Assembly: GCA_016207445.1 (NCBI GenBank)
Contig: JACQPS010000082.1
Coordinates: forward strand, 1 to 11,563
From: Gemmatimonadota bacterium
GTDB lineage: Bacteria; Gemmatimonadota; Gemmatimonadetes; Longimicrobiales; RSA9
Reading direction: 5' to 3'
Length of the DNA: 11,563 nucleotides
The position numbers and the translations under genes are program-made. This document shows positions 6,507 to 11,563 of the stretch, piece after piece. A model generated the notes under the pieces. The model did no database searches. It saw only the letters and a program-made list of their open reading frames with translations, and was not told where the DNA came from. Position 1 is the first letter of the stretch. Every line of letters starts with the position of its first letter.

Positions 6507-7523
6507 CTACTCGCTGGCTTCTCCCGCACGCTCGCGCAGCGCGTAGCGCCGGGCCGCGCCCTCGCCGATGCGCACCAGCTCGCGCGTGATGCGCGCGGGG
6601 CCCAGGTCGACGCGGTTGGTGAGCAGCACCTCGATCGGCTCCGACGCAGCGGGCGCGCAGTGCAGTCGGTCGCCATGCAGCAGCCGGGGTCTGGAGAGGG
6701 TGAGCTCCTCGCTGGCCACGTCACCGGCCAGCATGAGGCGGAGCGGGAGGCCGGTCACACCCCCGTGCAGCGGGCGGGTGTGGAAGCGGACGTAGGCGGC
6801 CGGGTCGGACTCGTTGCCGGGCCGCACCACGGCCAGGTACTCGAAGCCGAAATGGAAGATGTGGCCGCGCAGGTGGGTGAGCGAGCCCCGTTCCATCATG
6901 CCCGCGGCCACATCGATCCGCCGCCGGAAACCGTGCAGGCGCAGCGAGCCGGAGCCGCTGACCAGCGCGGGTTGCCATTGCAGCCCGAGCAGCGCGTAAC
7001 GAAAGCCCAGCCCCTCGGCACGAGGGGCGTAGACGGTCGCCCGCAGCTCCAGGTGCAGGTCCAGCTCGACGGCGGCGCCCGAAGCGCGCAAGGCGCGACC
7101 GTGGTAGGCGATGTTGGCCCGATCCCCGGGCCCGAGCACGATCGTGAGCGGCGAGATGTTGCGCCCGGTCACGAGCAGCCGCTCGCTCCCGCGCTCGCTC
7201 CCGCGCTCGCTCCCGCGCTCGCTCCCGCGCTCGCTCCCGGCCACCAGCAGCAGGTCGTCCCACTTGGAGCGAGGGTGGAAGTACGGGTAGTGGCGCGCGT
7301 GCGTGCCCGTGACCAGCGCGAGCTCGGAGCCGTCCTCGAGCCGGCCCGCCACCAGCGCGTTCAGGTAGCCTGACCGGTACAGGGGTCCGTAGACGCCGGA
7401 GCGGCCGCGCCGCTCCCGCCGCCACACTGCCTCCAGCAGCCCGCCGGCCGCGGCGCGAGACACGCGCCCCAGCTCCCGGGCAGCACCTTCGGCCTGATCC
7501 AGGAGGTCGCGAGGTGCGGGCAT
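6507..7523 (-). CDS. Uncharacterised protein with a (GSER)5 tandem repeat
   Basis: A 338-residue protein that I do not recognise. It has no signal peptide, TM segment or known catalytic motif. After a helical Ala-rich start (1-40), most of it alternates short hydrophobic strands with turns, suggesting a beta-rich fold (for example VELDLHLELRATVYAP, LRLMLAGDVASEELTL). Notable stretches are YPYFHPRSKWDDLLLV near residue 80 and RGHIFHFGFEYLAVVRP in the second half. Five exact Gly-Ser-Glu-Arg units (residues about 96-115) sit in what looks like a surface loop between two strands. An ATG start at 7523 lacks a Shine-Dalgarno but lies 6 bases from a good -10, so the message may be leaderless. A distant lipocalin-like relationship is possible but cannot be supported from sequence alone. 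Confidence 0.7.
   Translation of the reverse strand: MPAPRDLLDQAEGAARELGRVSRAAAGGLLEAVWRRERRGRSGVYGPLYRSGYLNALVAGRLEDGSELALVTGTHARHYPYFHPRSKWDDLLLVAGSERGSERGSERGSERGSERLLVTGRNISPLTIVLGPGDRANIAYHGRALRASGAAVELDLHLELRATVYAPRAEGLGFRYALLGLQWQPALVSGSGSLRLHGFRRRIDVAAGMMERGSLTHLRGHIFHFGFEYLAVVRPGNESDPAAYVRFHTRPLHGGVTGLPLRLMLAGDVASEELTLSRPRLLHGDRLHCAPAASEPIEVLLTNRVDLGPARITRELVRIGEGAARRYALRERAGEASE
7180..7239. repeat. 12-bp tandem repeat, five perfect copies, inside a CDS
   Basis: Five identical units of CGCTCGCTCCCG (plus strand) run end to end. On the coding (minus) strand each unit encodes one GSER tetrapeptide. Because 12 is a multiple of 3, copy-number changes would lengthen or shorten the loop without breaking the frame. 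Perfect identity suggests recent slippage. Confidence 0.95.
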
Positions 7524-7529
7524 GCGCCT

Positions 7530-7558
7530 ATTGTCGGGCCGGAAGGTTGGGTCGGCAA
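7530..7558 (-). promoter_or_regulatory. Promoter of the (GSER)5 gene, probably leaderless
   Basis: Minus strand: TTGCCG (7558-7553), 17-base spacer, GACAAT (7535-7530), then 6 bases to the ATG at 7523. A start 6-8 bases after the -10 would fall at or next to the A of the ATG, which agrees with the absence of a Shine-Dalgarno. Confidence 0.45.
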
Positions 7559-7666
7559 GATCATGTGCCCCCCACCGTGCGAGCTCGGACTCGCAACGCG
7601 CAGGGACGGACGTTCTCGGGCCAGCTGATTGTCCTCACGCGGAAGCGGATGGCGTCCTCTGCCAGA

Positions 7667-7702
7667 TAATGATCAGCCGGAACCGCAGACTGATCACTAT
7701 TA
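7667..7702. repeat. Inverted repeat with TGATCAG arms
   Basis: TAATGATCAG (7667-7676) faces CTGATCACTATTA (7690-7702): 7 exact bases per arm plus a partly matching AT-rich outer flank, with 13 bases between. CTGATCAC recurs exactly at 7911-7918. It could be an operator or the end of a decayed element; the only candidate ORF nearby is the dead one at 7700-7816. Confidence 0.4.
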
Positions 7703-7816
7703 GCCCGCAGCAAGCCCCAGCCCATCCTGTCTCGCCCCTTCCCCGTGGGCTGCTGCGCGAGCGCGCTGCGGCAGGGCGGCGCAAAGCAACAGCGGGAGAA
7801 GCCAGCGCTGTCACAT
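7700..7816 (-). pseudogene. Dead signal-peptide ORF: ATG followed directly by TGA
   Basis: On the minus strand a perfect AGGAGG (7826-7821) precedes ATG (7816-7814) by 4 bases, but the second codon is TGA. Reading through, the frame gives a textbook secretion signal, QRWLLPLLLCAALPQRARA, then a short hydrophilic tail to TAA at 7702-7700. A single C-to-T change (CGA to TGA) would explain the stop, so this looks like the 5' stump of an exported protein killed at codon 2 and truncated. Alternatives are a GTG start (7814-7812) in another frame giving a 59-residue Arg-rich peptide, or a deliberate start-stop stalling element. Confidence 0.4.
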
Positions 7817-7961
7817 GAGTCCTCCTGGGCCCGGCAGTCGGCGCAGTACAGAAGGAGCGCCCACGATGCAGCGCGTGCCGGCTCGCCAACTATATCAGGA
7901 TGATAAACTTCTGATCACGTTAGCTGAGCGGCCGACGGCGTGAGACACGCAAGCCGCGCGT

Positions 7962-8777
7962 TTAGTAGATGAACACGGGCGTACCGACCTCGGCGAGCTC
8001 GTACAGGCGGGCGAGGTCATCGTCGCGCATGCGGATGCAGCCGTGGCTGACGGCGCGGCCGATGGTGGCCTCGTCGGGGGTGCCGTGGATCAGGTAGCCG
8101 TCGCCCATGTCGAGCTTGTACGCGCCGAGGGCGTTGGGCACGCGGCGCTGGGCGCTGTGCATGGGCGGCACGAAGATCTTGCCGTCGAAGATGATCTCCT
8201 TGCCGGGCGTCCAGGGCCACCAATTGCCGGAGTGGTTGATGCGTCCGACCTGTTCGCCTCGCACCTCGAGGGTGGTGCCGTCGGAGAGCTCGACGCGGTC
8301 ATCGGGCCCGAGGTGCACGGGCTGGAGGCGGGCGGCGACCGCCTTCTCGTAGTAGTGCCAGTCGGGCACGGTCCAGACGGGGTTCGGCTCTTTTGCCACC
8401 ACGCGCCGCCGGCCGCGGGGGGTCTCGAAACGGTAGGTCTTGCCCCGGAAATGGAAGACCTGGCCCTTCCCCACGGTGATCGGCCCGCTCACCAGCGTGT
8501 CCCCGCCCTCCAGCAGCCAGAGCCAGCGGTCCTGGATCGAGACCAGGATGCGCGACCCTTTGACCCGGCTCGCTTCGCCCAGGATCCGAGCGCCCTTCGC
8601 GTCGCGCGGCGGCGCGGGCGCAGCGGGCGGATCCGGCCGGCGCGCGAGCGACGCCGTGAAGTCCCGGTCCCCGGTGCCGACCCCGAGCCAGCCGCAACCG
8701 GACGCCGGGAGCGCAAGCACCAGAAGCAACGGGACCACAGACCGGGCGAACGTCACTGCAAAAGATAGCGGCGGCAT
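7962..8777 (-). CDS. L,D-transpeptidase (YkuD domain) lipoprotein
   Basis: A 271-residue protein with a short signal peptide (hydrophobic core VVPLLLVLALPA) ending in ASGC, a plausible lipobox that would lipidate Cys28. A Pro/Ala/Arg linker follows, then the YkuD catalytic domain (about 75-271) ending with the signature HGTP (His231) and SHGCIRM (His245, nucleophile Cys247). Such enzymes use a cysteine thioester to form 3-3 cross-links between meso-diaminopimelate residues or to attach proteins to peptidoglycan, in the periplasm. The start is ATG 8777, with GGGGAGGG 8 bases upstream. It looks monocistronic: 184 bases or less is hard to judge on the left because of the spacer, and the ATPase gene ends 104 bases upstream. 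The exact linkage formed cannot be told from sequence. Confidence 0.9.
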   Translation of the reverse strand: MPPLSFAVTFARSVVPLLLVLALPASGCGWLGVGTGDRDFTASLARRPDPPAAPAPPRDAKGARILGEASRVKGSRILVSIQDRWLWLLEGGDTLVSGPITVGKGQVFHFRGKTYRFETPRGRRRVVAKEPNPVWTVPDWHYYEKAVAARLQPVHLGPDDRVELSDGTTLEVRGEQVGRINHSGNWWPWTPGKEIIFDGKIFVPPMHSAQRRVPNALGAYKLDMGDGYLIHGTPDEATIGRAVSHGCIRMRDDDLARLYELAEVGTPVFIY

Positions 8778-8881
8778 CTGGCGACCCTCCCCACAACAGC
8801 CGTTTCTGGCGCCCGAGTGACTGCAGGGACCAGGCCAGGGGCATGGGTTCGGCGAGCTTGCAAAAGTGGTGAGGACCAGGG

Positions 8882-10063
8882 CTAACTGGGTCGATGCGTC
8901 ACTGGCAGGTGAATTCCGAGATCGGGAAGCGCCTTCAAGACGATCCAGCCCTGGAAAAAGGGACTATCGATCCGGTACTGGCCCCGGCCCAGTTGCTCGA
9001 GCAGCCCCTCCTCTACGAATCTGGCGGCGGCCTGAGAGGTCGCCGAGCTCGACTTCAGCGCGAAGCGGCGGAGGGTGATCGCGGCGGTCAGCCGTCCGCC
9101 CCCGACCGATACCGCCCGCAGCAGGTTCTGCTGGTGCGGGGTCAAGCCTTCCCAGAGCGCACGGATGGGCTCGTCCTCCTCCTGCACGATTTCCAGGAAT
9201 GCTTGCTGTACGGCTTCGCCGTCCGCAACTCCGGCGGCACACCCGAGGTCAAACGTTTTTCGCGCGAGTTGCACCACGTCACGCGTGCGCGGGCCGGCAA
9301 GCGCGGCGGCCGCTGCCCCGGCCCCTCGCGCTGAGACACCGTGCGTCGTCATGCGCTCGTCGATCCAGCTCGCCAGGTGCGCTGCGTCGATAGGACCGAA
9401 GGGGAGCAGGTCGAACAGCTTGTAGAACGCCCGGCCCCTCGACAGCATGCGCCGGATCAGGTGCGTGCGCGAGCCGGCCACAATGTAGCTCAGGTGCTTG
9501 TGGTGCTGGATCACGCCCCGTAAATGCCATTCCGCTTCCTCGCCGCCAACACGGTGGATCTCCTGGAATTCGTCGAGCACCAGACCCAGCGTTACGCGCC
9601 GATCTGCGGCGATCCCCTCGAGCGAGTCCAGCACACGGCCTAGCGTATCGTGCTGCGCCCCCACGGGAGCGTCTCTGAGCCCAAGGTCCAGGCTCAGCGT
9701 CGGCGCCTGCGTCGTCGGATCGCTGCCGATCGTCAAGCTCAAGCCGATACGCCTCGCCAGCTCCTGCGCAACGTCTCGCCACCGCCGCCCGAGCGCTTTC
9801 GTCGCGCCATCCAGCACGCGGTTCGCCAGATCTACGGGCGACGATGCCGTCGAGAAGTCCGCCAGGCAACCCGCAGCGCGCTCAGCCACCCCGGCCAACG
9901 CCACCCGCAATGCGGACGTCTTGCCCATCCGTCGTTCGCCGTACACGAGCAGCTTGCCACCCGGCTCCGTCAAAGCGGCCGAGATCCGCGCCACCTCTGG
10001 CTCGCGGTCGGTAAAGTCCGGCGGCTCCACAACCCCATGAATCCGGAACGGGTTTACGGCCAT
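8882..10063 (-). CDS. Archaeal-type AAA/STAND ATPase with C-terminal winged helix
   Basis: A 393-residue protein. The opening MAVNPFRIHGVVEPPDFTDRE is the NPF-x(n)-G-x(n)-F-x-x-RE leader typical of the ATPase_2/archaeal-ATPase group. Walker A is GERRMGKTS (42-50), Walker B LGLVLDEFQE (159-168, Asp164/Glu165), and a sensor-like strand YIVAGSRTHLI is near 193-203. Residues about 300-375 (LTPHQQNLLRAVS through LLEQLGRGQYRIDSPFF) form a winged helix. These P-loop proteins occur patchily in bacteria and archaea, are thought to spread horizontally, and have no agreed function. AT-rich dyad repeats at 10088-10123 lie directly upstream. The start ATG 10063 is set by the family leader; the ribosome site (AGAGG) is moderate. 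Confidence 0.85.
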   Translation of the reverse strand: MAVNPFRIHGVVEPPDFTDREPEVARISAALTEPGGKLLVYGERRMGKTSALRVALAGVAERAAGCLADFSTASSPVDLANRVLDGATKALGRRWRDVAQELARRIGLSLTIGSDPTTQAPTLSLDLGLRDAPVGAQHDTLGRVLDSLEGIAADRRVTLGLVLDEFQEIHRVGGEEAEWHLRGVIQHHKHLSYIVAGSRTHLIRRMLSRGRAFYKLFDLLPFGPIDAAHLASWIDERMTTHGVSARGAGAAAAALAGPRTRDVVQLARKTFDLGCAAGVADGEAVQQAFLEIVQEEDEPIRALWEGLTPHQQNLLRAVSVGGGRLTAAITLRRFALKSSSATSQAAARFVEEGLLEQLGRGQYRIDSPFFQGWIVLKALPDLGIHLPVTHRPS

Positions 10064-10087
10064 CGCGCAGCCTCTACTCAGGAGCCT

Positions 10088-10123
10088 CTTACTAAGTACC
10101 CGCTTACTAAGTAATAACTAAGT
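10088..10123. repeat. AT-rich direct/dyad repeats upstream of the ATPase gene
   Basis: CTTACTAAGTA occurs exactly at 10088-10098 and 10103-10113 (15-base period), and a third partial copy, ACTAAGT, lies at 10117-10123. Each unit is itself a dyad (TTACT-A-AGTAA in the second copy). They lie 25-60 bases before the ATG at 10063. On that strand TTGACG (10136-10131) could be a -35, placing the repeats over the -10 and start region. This is the layout of an operator, though the binder is unknown. Confidence 0.6.
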
Positions 10124-10176
10124 GGGAAGCCGTCAAGAGGGGGCCGGTGGTCGAGCTCGGCGTCTGGAGGCAACAG

Positions 10177-11388
10177 CTACAGCGCCGCGTCGATGCCCCT
10201 CGTCGCGAGGATGCGCTCCAGGGCTTCGCCGATCTTGTTGTTCGGCGTGGAGGCGCCGGCGGTCAGCCCGAGACTCACGGGCCCGTCGGAGAGCCAGTCC
10301 GCGACGGTCGTCTCGGGCGCGTCCGCGGCCAGCTCGGGCTTGTGGCGGATGGAGCGGGCTTCGGGGTCGATGCGGTCGGCGTCCGCGATGTGGTAGGTGG
10401 TCGTGAACTCGCGGCACAGGTGCGCGAGGTGGTTGGTGTTGGACGAGTTATAGCCGCCGATCACGAGCATGATGTCGGGCGGGTCCTGCATCAGCTTGAG
10501 GATTGCGTCCTGCCGCTCCTGGGTGGCCGAGCAGATCGTGTCGAACGAGCGGAAGTGCAGCGGGCTCTCGCTCTCGCCGTAGCGGCGGCCCACGCTCTTG
10601 CGCACCTCGGCGGCGATCGCCAGCGACTCGGATGCGAGCATGGTCGTCTGATTGGCGACGCCGAGGCGGACCAGGTCGGTGTCCGGATCGAATCCGGTGG
10701 TGGCCTTGTCGCGGAAATGCTCCTGGAACGCCGCGCGGGAAAGCGCGCGCCCGTTCTGCTCGATGTAGTCGCAGACGAGGCGGGCCTCGTCCATGTCGCG
10801 CACGATGAGGTAGCGGCCGCCCGTGTGGGGCAGCACCTGAGATGCGGTGGCGCGCGACTCCTCGTGCCAGTACTTGCCGTGGATGAGCGCGCTGAAGCCG
10901 TCTTTCGCGTACGACTCGACGCGCTTCCACACGTTGAGCACCGAGCCGCAGGTCGTGTCCACCAGGATGCAGCCGATCTGCTTCAGCCGCTCGAAGTCAC
11001 CGATCGTGACGCCGAAGGCGGGGAGGATGACGACGTCGTCCCCGGAGAGTCCGTCGAAATCGAAGTGCCCGTCCGGGCCGGGATAGAGGAAGCGAATGCC
11101 CAGGTCGCGCATCCGCTGGTTCACGTGCGGGTTATGGATGCTCTCGCCGACCAGGAAGACGCGCCGGTCCGGGAACTTGTACGCCGTCTGGTACGCGTAG
11201 TCGACCGCGCGGTCCACGCCGTAGCAGAAGCCGAACTCCTCGGCCAGTCGGACGGTGAGGTCGCCGAACGTGGCGCTGTAGCCGCGGGCGCGGATGGCTT
11301 CGACCAGGCGGCTGTGGTACTCGGCGGCCAGGACCGGCTCGATCTCCTTCTTCAGGCCGAAGCCGCGGCGGAAGTAGGTCTGCTCCAT
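10177..11388 (-). CDS. ispH: 4-hydroxy-3-methylbut-2-enyl diphosphate reductase (IspH/LytB), long form
   Basis: A 403-residue protein of the cyanobacterial/plant-length class (about 400 residues against about 315 in E. coli). IspH is the last MEP-pathway enzyme, reducing HMBPP to IPP and DMAPP with a [4Fe-4S] cluster. The three cluster cysteines are Cys55 (FGFCYGVDRA), Cys147 (VDTTCGSV) and Cys286 (DTICSATQ). Other conserved elements are HGKYWHEE (170-177), NQTTMLASES (246-255) and the substrate-binding NSSNTNH (314-320). The N-terminal leader (EQTYFRRGFGLKKEI) is typical of the long form. ATG 11388 is chosen over GTG 11442 because a promoter sits between them (11398-11426) and the leader begins at this Met. 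The three-base AGGAG/TT spacing to ATG is too short for an ideal ribosome site. Cytosolic. Confidence 0.95.
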   Translation of the reverse strand: MEQTYFRRGFGLKKEIEPVLAAEYHSRLVEAIRARGYSATFGDLTVRLAEEFGFCYGVDRAVDYAYQTAYKFPDRRVFLVGESIHNPHVNQRMRDLGIRFLYPGPDGHFDFDGLSGDDVVILPAFGVTIGDFERLKQIGCILVDTTCGSVLNVWKRVESYAKDGFSALIHGKYWHEESRATASQVLPHTGGRYLIVRDMDEARLVCDYIEQNGRALSRAAFQEHFRDKATTGFDPDTDLVRLGVANQTTMLASESLAIAAEVRKSVGRRYGESESPLHFRSFDTICSATQERQDAILKLMQDPPDIMLVIGGYNSSNTNHLAHLCREFTTTYHIADADRIDPEARSIRHKPELAADAPETTVADWLSDGPVSLGLTAGASTPNNKIGEALERILATRGIDAAL

Positions 11389-11397
11389 AACTCCTGA

Positions 11398-11426
11398 ATC
11401 GTACCGGAATTGCGGCGCCGCGGCAA
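11398..11426 (-). promoter_or_regulatory. ispH promoter
   Basis: Minus strand: TTGCCG (11426-11421), 17-base spacer, TACGAT (11403-11398). Only 9 bases separate the -10 from the ATG at 11388, so the predicted start leaves a leader of about 1-3 bases. The -35 and spacing match those of the promoter at 7530-7558. Confidence 0.5.
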
Positions 11427-11474
11427 GCCCGCTATGTTTCACGACTTTTCAGGCCCAGGGAAGGCAGAATCAGC

Positions 11475-11563
11475 TTGGACGCACCCAGCAAGAACTTCTT
11501 GAAGCGACTGCTGAACGCGCCGGGCCCGAGCGGCTTCGAGGCGCCGGCGGCGCGCGTGTGGCG
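11475..11563 (+). CDS. M42-family aminopeptidase, N-terminal fragment
   Basis: Only 29 codons are present before the right edge. The translation MDAPSKNFLKRLLNAPGPSG then FEAPAARVW carries the L-x-x-L-x-x-APGPSGFE-x-x-AARVW opening typical of M42 metallo-aminopeptidases (tetrahedral aminopeptidase, glutamyl aminopeptidase, formerly misnamed endoglucanases). The catalytic metal ligands lie beyond the window. TTG at 11475 is the likely start: GGAAGG lies about 10 bases upstream and no ATG or GTG is nearby in frame. It is divergent from ispH with 86 bases between starts. Confidence 0.75.
   Translation, partial: MDAPSKNFLKRLLNAPGPSGFEAPAARVW

Larger units (their letters stand above)
7524..7961. 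other. Gene-poor 438-base spacer
   Basis: No intact gene is convincing here. It holds the promoter at 7530-7558, an inverted repeat at 7667-7702, a dead signal-peptide ORF at 7700-7816 and a second CTGATCAC element at 7911-7918. The segment around 7885-7920 is locally AT-rich. Short ORFs on both strands (for example 7522-7818 plus) show no domain character. Confidence 0.6.

Noticed and set aside
7180..7239. Possible CRISPR-like array
   Set aside because: Units are contiguous 12-mers with no spacers and sit in frame inside a coding region.
7635..7814. GTG-started 59-aa minus-strand ORF behind AGGAGG
   Set aside because: Arg/Ser-rich with no domain character; the overlapping frame with a clear signal peptide explains the ribosome site better, though it is dead.
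7920..7961. Terminator for the L,D-transpeptidase gene (GCGTG-TCT-CACGC stem)
   Set aside because: Stem of only 5 bp with no T-run following it on the minus strand.
10147..11397. Plus-strand 416-aa ORF antisense to ispH
   Set aside because: No recognisable domain; ispH on the other strand has all cluster cysteines and substrate motifs.
11389..11442. Upstream GTG start for ispH
   Set aside because: No ribosome site, and the -35/-10 promoter lies inside this extension; family leader begins at the ATG at 11388.

Overview
The window is high-GC bacterial DNA (roughly 70% by eye) with GTG and TTG starts beside ATG. The gene mix is a long cyanobacterial/plant-type IspH, an M42-type aminopeptidase, a lipoprotein L,D-transpeptidase, a TPR/HD-GYP/PATAN regulator and a DUF47 phosphate regulator. 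It suggests an environmental Gram-negative, possibly Gemmatimonadota or a neighbouring soil phylum. That placement is an inference from gene content; there is no rRNA or marker gene to settle it.

Layout, left to right. (1) 1-56: N-terminus of a DUF47/PhoU-like protein running off the left edge. (2) 121-605: two gene remnants meeting head to head, a two-TM membrane-protein C-terminus on the minus strand and the region-2 core of an ECF sigma factor on the plus strand. Both are broken near 300-310, which points to a rearrangement scar or an assembly join. (3) 621-1472: a tandem-duplicated SnoaL-like protein. (4) 1627-1944: a small zinc-ribbon protein with a basic tail. (5) 2182-2806, plus strand: an orphan GvpA-family (gas-vesicle-like) protein with an unusual insert in its core, followed 40 bases later by a small J-domain protein, behind a good sigma-54-type promoter match. 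(6) 2813-6400: a 1195-residue TPR / Pro-Ala linker / degenerate HD-GYP / pseudo-receiver / PATAN protein. Its clear TTGACA promoter is overlaid by a perfect TGTGA-N6-TCACA (CRP/FNR-type) dyad. (7) 6507-7523: an unrecognised 338-residue protein with a five-copy 12-bp in-frame repeat. (8) 7524-7961: a gene-poor gap with a dead signal-peptide ORF (ATG followed at once by TGA) and inverted repeats. (9) 7962-8777: YkuD L,D-transpeptidase lipoprotein. (10) 8882-10063: archaeal-type AAA/STAND ATPase with AT-rich dyad repeats upstream. (11) 10177-11388: ispH. (12) 11475-end: start of an M42 peptidase, divergent from ispH.

Most genes look like independent units, not one pathway. The two parts most worth following up are the GvpA-like/J-domain pair and the large signalling protein that converges on it with only 6 bases between stop codons. 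Two minus-strand genes (6507-7523 and ispH) have TTGCCG-N17 promoters whose -10 ends 6-9 bases from the start codon, so leaderless or near-leaderless transcripts are likely.
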